From: Amblyornis subalaris
Taxonomy: Eukaryota > Chordata > Aves > Passeriformes > Ptilonorhynchidae
Assembly (NCBI GenBank): GCA_018881555.1
Contig: JACAXG010000094.1
Span: forward strand, 496,001 to 560,000
Direction: 5' to 3'
Length of the DNA stretch: 64,000 nt
Below are positions 47,901 to 59,900 of this stretch, one piece after another. Made by a program: the position numbers and the translations under genes. The number at the start of each line of letters is the position of its first letter. The stretch's first letter is position 1. Below the pieces are notes generated by a model. That model ran no database searches. It was not told the DNA's origin and saw only the letters and a program-made list of their open reading frames with translations.

Positions 47901-50900
47901 TCCACTTAAAAGAACTGNATAACAATTTCAGCAATCATGTATTTATCCAAGAAATTAACTTTTAACAGTGGTGAAATATAACAGCACTANGTCTGCCACA
48001 GGAAATGAAATATTACACATGTAATGCACAGGGGAAAACTTCTAATAGCCTATCAGTGACCTTTGGTCTAGAAGTAATAGCAGACAAGAAACAAATAATG
48101 TTATGTGAACACATACCCCTTCTTCATCCACTCTGTCAGTACACTTCACATTAGTATCCAAAATGATCTGCATTGTGCGAGTGTATCCTCCGAAGGCAGC
48201 ATGGTGCAGGGCTGTCCAGCCTTTGTAATCACTTACATGTAATGGTACAAAATTAGCAATTATAAATAAAAAGTTTTTATAAATTTAAAGTAAATATAAA
48301 TGCCTGCTCCTTTGACTCAAACCTTTTCTTTCANATGACTACTGCCTTCTATCAACTATTATGTGATCATCACTAAGAAGTAAAAGGTTCAATTCAATGG
48401 TAGTATTTAGGTCTCTTTTTTTTCATCTCTGTTTCTGAGACCTGAGGATCTTTGACCTGAAAGCAGGACTTACAGTGCAAGGCAGAATGCCTGTGAACCA
48501 CCAGTCCTAAGAAACCCTATTCAAGTCTGTAAGTGAAGCTGAAACTATTGTAATATTGTAATATTTTCAAAACAGTATTTTTCCATGAAAAGGTTCAATA
48601 TTCTTCTCTCAGTTAGGTTTAGAGAAACCTCAGTTTCCCCAGTATCAGAAGCCTTGGCTTTACANCTAGTCATGATTCTATGTTTTACAAATATTTTATA
48701 ACTACGATCTTATACTGTATGTTTGTATTTGTGTATATTAATACATTAATTATTTTAATATACTGTACTTATATTTATATTGCATTAACGTCCCAGCAGA
48801 TGAACATAAAACATAGGGAGAGAGCTCTTTTTTGGCTTAATGAATGAAAATCTCTATACTTACCAGAGGAAAAGAGCTCCTCTCTTCAGAAGAAACTGAA
48901 CTACCTTCTCGTGACCGTTCTGTGCTGCCAAATGAAGGGGAGTCATTCCCTTCTTATCACCTTCATTCAAAAGTCTTGTGTCTTTCATATCTCTTATAAG
49001 TCGTTGACATGTATTGATGCGCCCATAGCTATACATGATAAACACAGAAATTAATGTCAAAAATNTAGGAATCAAAACCATGACATGGATTCCATTGCCT
49101 ACACTGTGCTACTAACCTGGCAGCAAAGTGTAATGGTGACTTCTTATCCCTGCTCTTAGAGTAGATGGAAACGTTGAGGCTGAGTAAATTATTTACAGAG
49201 ACGGCCACGCCTTGTCTGCATGCATAATGCAATGGAGTGCATCCTTCATTATCTTCATCCACTACAAGATTTTTAATATGTTCCATCTGTTACCCCCCAA
49301 GAAATACCCAAAAACAAAAGCACAGAATTACATCTATATCTCAAATGCACCACAGCTTCTAACAGCTTGCAACAATAGCATTAATACTTTAAAGCAGTGT
49401 CCAAAAATAAGAAATAAACTTTAGTAAAAGTACATTTAAGAACAATGAGCATTTTATGTCTGCTGATTTGTAGGTCACTGTTTTTCCAAACAACTACTCT
49501 TAGAAGAACACAGGAGTTTGCCAGTCTGCACCCTTGCTGCAACTCATCCACTGCACAACACAGGAAATTCTTCTTTGCTGCTATTCCATCATAATGGTCA
49601 CTGCTGGCAGCAGAAGGTTTATACTGAACATAAAGACAGTCTATAATCTATATCCAGTTGCAAAACCTCTGGCTGTCAAAACCCAGTAGTTCACCGGTTT
49701 ACAGTGTAAATTTATTTCCCNTGTTTTTCTTTTTCATCTTAATTTCCCTGGTTTTCCTCTGTACCTTGTCTAACACTATCCTATGTATAAGAAAGGTTCT
49801 TATAGCAACTAAAAAGCTCCTCCCACAGTCCAATCCACTTATTTGTCTGAATTACTAATATGATCAATAATCAGAAAGTCAATGCAGACAACTGAGAGTT
49901 ATCACTCTGTTTTAAGATTGATTCACTACATCTGCTGAAAAGGGAGGTCAAATCCATCCTGTATTACTGATCAAAATTGTTCACAGATTTCAGCACGTTG
50001 CAAGATCAGTTATATTTGATACACATTTAAAAGGTTATTTCTGGAGCACTGGAGGCTAGAAAATTTAACTTTTTCAAGCAAGTTTGGTCTCAATCAATAT
50101 GACTGCTTCATTTCAAATACAAATTTATGTTCGAAATCCTTTTAAAAACCAAATCCAAGACTTCANTATGATTCAGTCCACAGAAAGCCCCTGCACAATA
50201 TGCTGCAAGCTCTTTAATTCCTAGATCTTGAGTGATTATGAGCANGTCTCCTGGCTTTACTGCATGCAAGCTGGGAAAATAGAAGTGAAAAGTTCTATAT
50301 TTGATTGCCTACCTCTTGAGCTATTCAATCCCCCAACAGCAAAAGAATTTATGGGATTATGTTATTCCTTTGCCTGGCAATAAGAAAACTGTATTATTGG
50401 CTTCGAAATGTTTTCATGAGAGGTATGTACCTCTTCAAACCATTTCTTGTTGACACTGGGCTACTTAACAAGTACCAGAAATTTTTACAAACATACCAAA
50501 AGAAAATGGTAGTTGCTTTTTTCTTTATATTTTCCTGTTAAGGTAAGACAAAGGCACAAATTGATGCTTACTGTACCTGCAGGTATTTCTCATTCAGATG
50601 CTGTAATCCTCCAGGCTGCAATACTGTCAAATGCAAGAAATTCCGACCAAGATGATCTTTTAATGATACATTTGCTCCTANATAAAAATGGAAATAAATA
50701 CCAGCAAATTCAAAACTGCTGGTTCCTGGCACTCTACGATGTTTAAGACAAAGGAACAAATGTTGAACAAATATGTTTATAAATCTGTAAAATTTTAAAA
50801 AATAAATTTTATAAATCTATAAAATGTAATTCCAAGTCAACATTGTAACATATAATTTTGTTTCCCAAAAAAATCATCTGACATTCAACTTGAATNATTA

Positions 50901-53900
50901 CCTTGTGTGTATGCATTCTGTATTTCATTGCAGCACTAAAATTTACATGGGGCCCTTATATTCAAAGATGCTCAGCACACATAAATCAAGAGTAAATTTA
51001 AAGATGCAGACAATCACCTCTTCTAATCTTTAAAGNTGTAATCTTGCTACAGTTCCAAAACTTACTATAAGGCTTATCAACAGAATCAGTTATACTATTA
51101 ACAGGAGGTAATAAAGTAACAATCATCAGCTTGGACCAACATGCAGCAAATGAAAGATATAGCTCAAACATTTTCAAGGTGACTGTGATTTTATAAAACC
51201 ACAGGTAATGCCTGAACTATGGCCTTTAACATTTAAAGATGGGTTGCTGGTACGAAATGTAACTCTGTAAAAGTGATGTATTTATTCCACTTTCTTGTGA
51301 GCTGCCAAGGAATGCAGAGATGGAGTGCCAGTGCCTCCTCCACCTTGAGAAGCATGACACATGGCATACACGTTTTTCTACAGCCTGTTCACTCTATATT
51401 AAAAAGGGTGAAATCATCACACCGATTCTTCCTTTATCTCAGGGGACACAGCACTGTGCAGCTGTTCAGCTCAGCTGCTCCTGGACTGGATGCTGAAGTA
51501 GTGAATTCAAATTGAGACGAAAGTGGGATGCAGAGTTTTAACATGTATGAACCCTGCTCAAACGAAGTATATAGTATGTGTNTATTCCTTTTTACCTTTC
51601 GAGAGCAGCAAATTCACAATTTTCCATGATGCACAGGAAGTGGCCAACAGAAGCGGGGATCGACCTTCTATGTCAACACTATCAATATTAGCACCCTGCA
51701 ATAAAGAATTCCAAGTTTATAATGAATAAATGAAACTTTAAAATGGTGCTGCCCTTTATAAGCATAGCAGAAATACAGGCTTTCTTAGTAACTCCAAAGG
51801 CTCCAGATAAGTACTTTCAATAAACACATTACACCTCTCTATAAAACTACTAGGTCTTCTAACCATCAGCCACAGTCCAGTCATCTCTATATAAAAATCC
51901 AGATGCNTNGATAATAGTGGCCTACTTCTAGGGATACTGAACGTACAACTTATGATCTTTTGTTAGAGCACCTTTCCATGCATTTAAATACTCAAAATAT
52001 AAAATTCTAACTTGAAAATGCCAGGATTGAAGCTACGGAAAAATGTAAAATTGCAGCCCTTTGAATGATGCAGTCTTGCCTATCAAACAGTTACCAGAAC
52101 AAGACCTCTCCGAACCTCTATGTGGGATGAACATGATTCAAGAAATAATGCATCCAGAAATTAGCATAGTTCAATCTGCATATCTATGTTAATTTTCTAT
52201 TCTGCAGCATGAGCAGTATGAACCAAGTCAACTTTGATGCCGAAGTAGCTGTATCAACAGTGGACATATTTTTATTCTGTTTTGTTTACTTCTGCACTAG
52301 ACACATATTACCAGNACAGTATGGTCACTATGGTCACAGTATCACTATGGTCATATCAGCAAAGTACTACTATGAGCATAAACATATCTATCTAAAAAGT
52401 CCCACCAAGGGAGCATGAAGATACAAGCAAATGAACCAATGAGATATANGTGTATTTTATGATCGTTCAGATATCATTTTTCCTAGATACTGAGTTGCAA
52501 GTCAAACTTGATGAGTTGAACAAAGTACACAAAAAAATCTATTTTATTTCAGATAATATCCAAAGATGATTGGAAAAAAAAAATCAATGGAAGATTTTCC
52601 ATTAACTTGAATCATCTTTGGGTCCAGTCTTAATTTGAGAGAGAATTAATCACAATCCTGAGCAATATTTACTTTCTAGGATGATAATACCTGTAAAGTA
52701 GTAATAAGAAGCACTTAATAAATGTGCAATGATTACTTTGCCACTGAGAACAGGAAGCTTCCAATGTATGTTGATTAAATATTTGGGAGTAATACATGCA
52801 GGGCCCTTTCCCCAGTTACCTTTCTACAGGGTCAGACAACCTCTTAAAAATGGTCTTATTCATCAAGAAACAGACCTTTTTTATTCAAGTGTCTAATTTA
52901 TTTCAATGAATACAGGGCAGCAATTTCCAGTTCCTTATGCAATATTTAATCACCTTCCCTCCAGCTNATATAATTGTTCCGCTTTCAGTAATTTGGCAGC
53001 ATTCATAATTATTTATCACAGTAAGAAGTAACCTACATATTGCCATGCNTATTTACTACATTTACAATACAGTTGAATTAAGAGTCTGTAAAATAGTTTC
53101 TGAACTCCATTTACTTTTCCATTTANGTTGTCCCAAATGCATTAATATATATGAATTAAACAGATATTAATATAAAAACAAAGATGCCAATTTTGTAAAT
53201 ATCAATTAGTATTTATACCAATTTAATCTTTAATTTTTCTTTCAGTGAAGATGAAAGAAGAAAAAGGGGAGAAGTTCCAAAAAAAAGGAAGAAAATGTGC
53301 AAAATTACTGCATATTTACTTTGAATAAANTGTGGATATTTAATGTATAAAATAAATACATGTTGTTCTTTACTAAAACCAGAAAGCCATTCTGAAACAG
53401 AATTTGCTATTGTCCTTTCAAGCAGTAACATTGCTGCGCCTTTTCTTTTCAACCCTCGTGTACACCACAGCACAGGTAAAACTTAGTGATCTTGCCAGGA
53501 GTTCAAAGGAGGAGGCAGCACAGGTTGTACATGCCACATTCCACTAACTCCAACTGGCATATTTTGATCCATTCCCAGACAGGGCAAACTAAAACAGTCC
53601 TAAAGCATGAAAACTGACATACTTTGNATGGAAAGCCAAATAAACCCCCAGCATAGTTTCTATGGAAGAGGCCAAAGTGTTAATGGCAGTATTNAAGACA
53701 GTAACGATATTATATTTTGTACACACAAGTCTCCACACACAAAAACTTATGCCTGTATTTCTCAGGTAATAACTTCTGTAGGCAGCTGTTTTGTCAGACA
53801 AGTTTAAGCAGTCAAACCTCACCATTTCATATTTGAATGAAAAATAAGCACAACATCTAGTTCTAACTAAATCAAATCCCTTTAACAGAGTTTCTGAGAA

Positions 53901-56900
53901 AAGACAAACTGTATGTAGAAGAGANTTTCTTTTAGTATAATTGCCACGAAATGAAGTAAAAACCCTAAACACACACAAAATAAAGTCTGATGATTTCTGA
54001 AAATTTCCTCAGCCCAGTGGGGCATAAAATGATTATATGAGCCTTAGTTTAATTGGCACAAATGGACATTGGGACCATAGCCAGTTGCATCCCTGATTAC
54101 ATTTCTTCTCTTTGTCCTTCATAATTATTCAGCGAAGAAATATAACCAAACCACACAGAATAAAAAAATATTTCTAGATCATGCACAAATTTTGATATAT
54201 NGCTATGTGATTCCACAGTAATCATAAGCACATTCTTTAAAGAAAGGATTTATTTCTGAAAAAAAAATCAGATTGTATTCAATGCATGTTTTGCATTTAT
54301 TGAAATATTTTATATTTCGTGTCTGAGAAGTGTAGTATGACCAGACCAGTTCACCGTATCTGGTAAAAGATGTNTATGAAACTTTTCTGAGAAGGTAAAA
54401 TGGAAATAAAAATGCAAGATTTCATCCTCAGTAACTGTGGGATGCTATTATGGATCCACAACTACTGTTGTACTTCAACTCTCAATTATACACTATGAAA
54501 TGTACATGTATCTATCTAAATAGGCTATACATGAGAACACATTCTCCTTTATGAATTTCTCTGTGCAGACCTGTAGCAATAGATTGCAATAATCTCTCTA
54601 AACGTGTTGCTTGATTAAATATTTACCATTGAAATCAAATACTCCGCCAATTCATAATGATCAAACAATGCTGTCCTGTGGAGAAAAATGCAAAAATACA
54701 GTAACATTAGAAAGGACAAAGTTTCAAGCCAAAGAGTAGCATTCTTCTCCNTTCACTGAATTTTATAATATTTTCAAATAAATCAATCTTAAAATAAAGA
54801 GATGTAGAGATACTCTTATTACATAATTCATTTTAATAAATTGTTTTATTTTTTTCATGGAGTTCTCTTTTCAAACTGAATTCAGTTCAGTTAATACATT
54901 GAAAACTCACTGCAAGAAACAAAGACCTCATTTGGTAGGTAAACAGGTGTTTCACCACCGATTTTTAAGAGAACCAGTAATTTCATATGTCAGATCTTTG
55001 AGTGTACCACACAAGGTCAATACAGAATTCCATAAATTTCAGACGCAGTTTGTTCCAAGCATGCCTGGAGCCTCAAATTCATTTCATTATGCATAAATAA
55101 TTTGGTTATATTTTGTGCAATAATGCTAGCGTGATGTTAAAATGGCAATGGCTAAACATATAATCTGACTGTGGCAGGCAAGTCTACTTGAAAAAATATG
55201 AAAAAATTAATTGGTATAAAAGGACATTTGGAGCACCATCAGCAGCATTAGTTAAATATACTGATAAAAAATTGTTGTGATTTACCAAAATTATTTTAAA
55301 GCTGTCTATACACATGAAAACTTCTCAGGTTTTATTCTACAGTAAGACACTGAATTATATATTACAGGAAAAAAAATGGTCAAAGCATGAAATTATAGCA
55401 CAGTAAATACACACAGTCAAAATGTTTTCACAAGTCAGACCTCTGTGAAATATTTTGAGTCAACANAGAAGGATAGTTCCAAGGTTGTACTGTTTTTCAA
55501 ATGATAACAGTTGTCTTAGCATTATAAGAGGTAATAATAACATTGGGTGTAACACAGTTCGAATTGATCACTCAAAAGATGTATTTTAAAAATCAAGTCA
55601 TGGTTCCAAGTATGTAGAGATGCCTCCATTATCTATAGTAGGCCCTTCCAGCCACACATTAATACTGAATCCTTTGCAAACACTAAAAATAAATTACAAG
55701 GTGACTGAAGAAAAANAAAAGTAATTTTATGAAATATTTAGATGGAAACATGAGAGTAGGAATGAGAAAGGATCAAGTCCTACCTATGCTTCACTACTAC
55801 CTTGCTTCTCAACAAGTTAATGGTCCTATTCAGTTTATTTATATTCTATTTGGATGACNTTCTACCTTTCTGATGATACTTGATAATATAATTTTTCCTG
55901 TTTCACAGACACAGGGAGTAAAAAGACTGTTGTTCTTTTTATCAAGCTATTTTCAAGGACAGTAATTTTCCTGGATATGGCAGCCAGTTATCTATTAAGT
56001 AGTATGTGTGTCTGCACAATTTGCTTTGGTATTCTGTCAACACTTTGTCTTCAATCATGTTCTTTCATGGTAACATTTCCAAGCGTACCCAAACATTATC
56101 TTACCTTTACAACACACTCCTCTTTTAATGTCTTCAATAATCTTTGACTCATTCCACTTTATACTGTGTCCAAAGAACAATCATCTCCACTGCTTCTAAC
56201 ATTCTACCACTTATTTCATACTGTAAAGCTTCTTGTAGAATAACACCATCAAATAATTATGGTTAAATGCAGTGAAACATATCTTGCAAAGAATGTATAC
56301 ATGGGGTAATTATTATATTACACAGAGCTGGCAGCCGGCATGTATAACTAAGCANCTTTCTGCTACAAAAGATTGAGGAAACTTCTCCACAGTCTAGTGC
56401 TCTGGTTTCAAATGGAGTGTGAAAGACTGGAAGTCTTTTTAAAGGATTATTACATACATACAAAAATGCCGTCTGCAACTTGAAGTCACAGGAAAGTGTA
56501 CCAACATCCCCTTTTAGTTGATCAGGTATCAGATAATTGTTTTTTGGAAAATAAAAGAAAATATTCTTTTCAACAGTTTATATTATTTTTCAGTAATTTT
56601 CTGGACAACCATTAGATGAGGGCATTTCTTCCACATTGTCGGAAGATGTTAACAATTCCATAAACTTGTTTCACCTACTACTTTACTGGAGTAAATTTTC
56701 AATGTAAACTGTTATGACCATTCCTTGACATGGTTCCAAGGTAACTGGAACTGTTTTGATTTTTGTATCAGGACCAAAATTCTTAACATTCTGACCAAAT
56801 TATTGACTCTTTCATACTGTACTAAAACCATCTTCCATATCATGGAGAAGTTCAAAATCACGTCAAAGAGTGTTCCAAACGCAAGGAATAACTAAAATAT

Positions 56901-59900
56901 CATGGTTCACAATTTATAGTGAAGTCTAGCACAGCAGCCTCCTACCTGTGAAGCAATGTTTCCTTATTCCCATCCGCAGCATCAATAATGGATTCCTCAC
57001 CAGCATAGGATGACATCATTAGCTTTACAATCTCAGTTGCTCCTTGAGTGGCAGCAAAATGAAGTGCTGTGCATTTTTCATTCTATAAATAGGAAAGTCA
57101 GACAAAATATAAATATTTAAACCTCAGTAACCTAACTTCCAATCTATTAAACATACTAGTGAACTAACCCAGGATTTGTAATTCCTAAATGCCTAAATTT
57201 CTATGCAAGCAATGAAGCTTTAGTCTTTAACTGAAGGAGTAGAATTCTAAAGGGNTTGTCAAAACCAGAAAAGACTAGAGAGGTAGTTTTAAAGGATTAC
57301 CACAAACCTTCTTATCATTCTATACCAAGTCCCTAAGATATGAGATAATTACNCTCTTAATCTTTTGTAGTTTAATTAAAAACCAGACAAATGCAGCACC
57401 CTTTAGTACAAGAGATGAAGCAAAGGAAAGCTACAGAAAACCACAGGCAGGACAGTACAAATNAATAAGCAAACAAATGGACTTAGAGAAAATACATTAT
57501 TTTAAAATGTCATTTACTTTCTTAAATGGAATCTTCCTTAGAAGTAATTCTTAAATCAACTTTTCTGCAGGTTAAAATTAACTTTGTCTAATATGCTATA
57601 AAACTATTATAAACTAGACAGTCATAAAATAATTAAGCAATNTATAAATGATTAGAACAATATTTGCCAAACCAGGATTTTGTTCAGCTAGATGGGACAA
57701 ACCAGCTTTGATATATGCCTGAGGGTTTTGACTTTCTCACTTTTAGAACAGGANCATTTCAGTGAATGCATTGGAATGGGCTTTTCCACAATGCCATAAG
57801 AATTCTAAAAACTGCCTTACCCATCACAAAATCAGCAGCATAAATTGCCTCACTCAAAAGCTGTGTGTTCAAAGAATCAAGAAAGTAAAAGAAGGCTAAA
57901 CTATACTTATTTTTGCTCTCATGAGTTGACTTCATCCTGGCAAACATTCTGATTAATGATAGATATCTTAAAAAATGTTTATTTATGAATGAAGCTCGGC
58001 ACAGACCCTTACACCAGCAGTGCTACACCACGGCAGCAGCAGAGGTATCATGAATTGGTATTTGCTTAGAAAAAAGATACTGTAAAGGCCAAGGCAAGGC
58101 TGAGGATAAACAAGAATGATCAGAAAGGGTCAGATTGAAGATCCCACTTCTGGGAAGAGATGACCCTATATACCTTGTGTAAAGAAACTTCACATTTTGC
58201 CTGATTTGAACCAGAGACTCGCTTTCATTTACTGCTCCTTTGGNTTTGCATTAGAAGACAAGATTAGCAATGCTTATCCGCTCATCTTTTTTTCATACTA
58301 CTCAGAGATTCAGAGATACCCAAGTTTTATCAAAACTACATTTTGCTCCATTCTGAGTTTTACCTGTTTTAGATCAATTTGGGCTCCAAATTCAATGCAC
58401 ATTTTAATCATTTCGAGGTCCCCACTTTGAACTGCCAAATGAAGTGGACTGCACTTTCCATTATTGGTAAAATTGATGTGGGTTTTAGCAGAATGACCTA
58501 ATTCTTCACCTGAGAGATGAAAACAAATGGGTTTTTTTTTAAGTGAGAATGACATAACTGAAGATATGAAGGTTTTCAAAACGAGTGTACTAAGTGTGGA
58601 ATAATATTCTCCCCTCTCAAAATATGAANCCGTCACATCTATCATTAAGCAATGGATGAATGTACATTTAGGAAAGCAGTTAGTTTGCTGCTGCAATCAT
58701 ACAAAAGATGTGAGCATAAATAGCCGTTAGGAATAATTGCAGTAACTTGTTGTAAGTTCAAACACAGTTACAATTGCTTGTTTTCACAGTTCTTTGAGAA
58801 CTAAAGCAGTAAATTGGTACTCATTGCTTGGGAACAAAGTATTTACCTTTTTTTAAAAGAATTTCCATACATGTCTTTGCACCTGAAAATGCAGCTGCAT
58901 GGATAGGCATACATCCCGTTTTGTTTGGTTTACATATTTTCCCTCCATTTTCAATCTGAAAAACAATGCCTCAATACAGCTCAATGACATACAGAAAAAT
59001 CTGACAAATGAACATACTACTACAGGTACAGTCTCCTGGGTAGCTGCCTCCTTTTTTTTATGTTGTATATGCGTTATGAAGTTTACATACAAGCATCTTT
59101 TGTATGTTATAGACATACACCTATACATGCATGTGCTTCATTCTGTCTTCTCATGACCTTCAAAATCAGTTTTTTTCCNTAAGTTTGCCACACAGATAGA
59201 TATAAACATACCCTCTTAAAAGATGAAATTTCTTAGTAACTTAAATTTCTTAGTAATGCATGCAAAGCAACTTGAATANTAGCTCCATGATTGACCTTCC
59301 TGCATTGAACAAAGACAAAACACAGGAACAGAATAACACCACATCAGGGTAGAGAGAATCACATCAAAAGATGATGGATAATTNTACCTACCAGGAGTGT
59401 CAGTGCTTCAGGATTGTCCTTGTAACATGCTACAATTATAGGTGTGTTCCCTGCTTCACCTTCCAAATTAACATCTGTACTGCTATGTTGGACTAAAATC
59501 TAAATGTTTAAGAAAACNTTCAGTCAATCATAAGCCAAACACATCAACAAAAGTCTAGTCCATTATTTCTGTTGTTTACAGCCCATAGCACCCTTGCAAC
59601 TTATTTATTTTGCATGCCAAAAGCCCACAATACATAGGCAGAGGAGGGGAGAGTGTAAAAATATGCAGGTGAAAAATGCAGATATGAATAGACAAAGCAA
59701 GTACAATTGTTTCNCGCAGACAGACAGGTAACTAGGTTAACCTCTGCACATAGCTGCAAAGTATTTTAAAGTCTGATTTAACAATTTCTCAATAATGGGA
59801 AAAAGTATTGTCTGTAGCAAATTGCAGATAGGGATTTTCAACTGAGGTTTTCAACAGAAAATTCCCTGGCAAGTGGCAATATAGTGGAATCTGCTCAATT

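Noticed and set aside
53213..53978. Frames in TRPA1 intron 8
   Set aside because: Codon content is AT-driven, several n interrupt them, and TRPA1 exons 8 and 9 join in phase without them.
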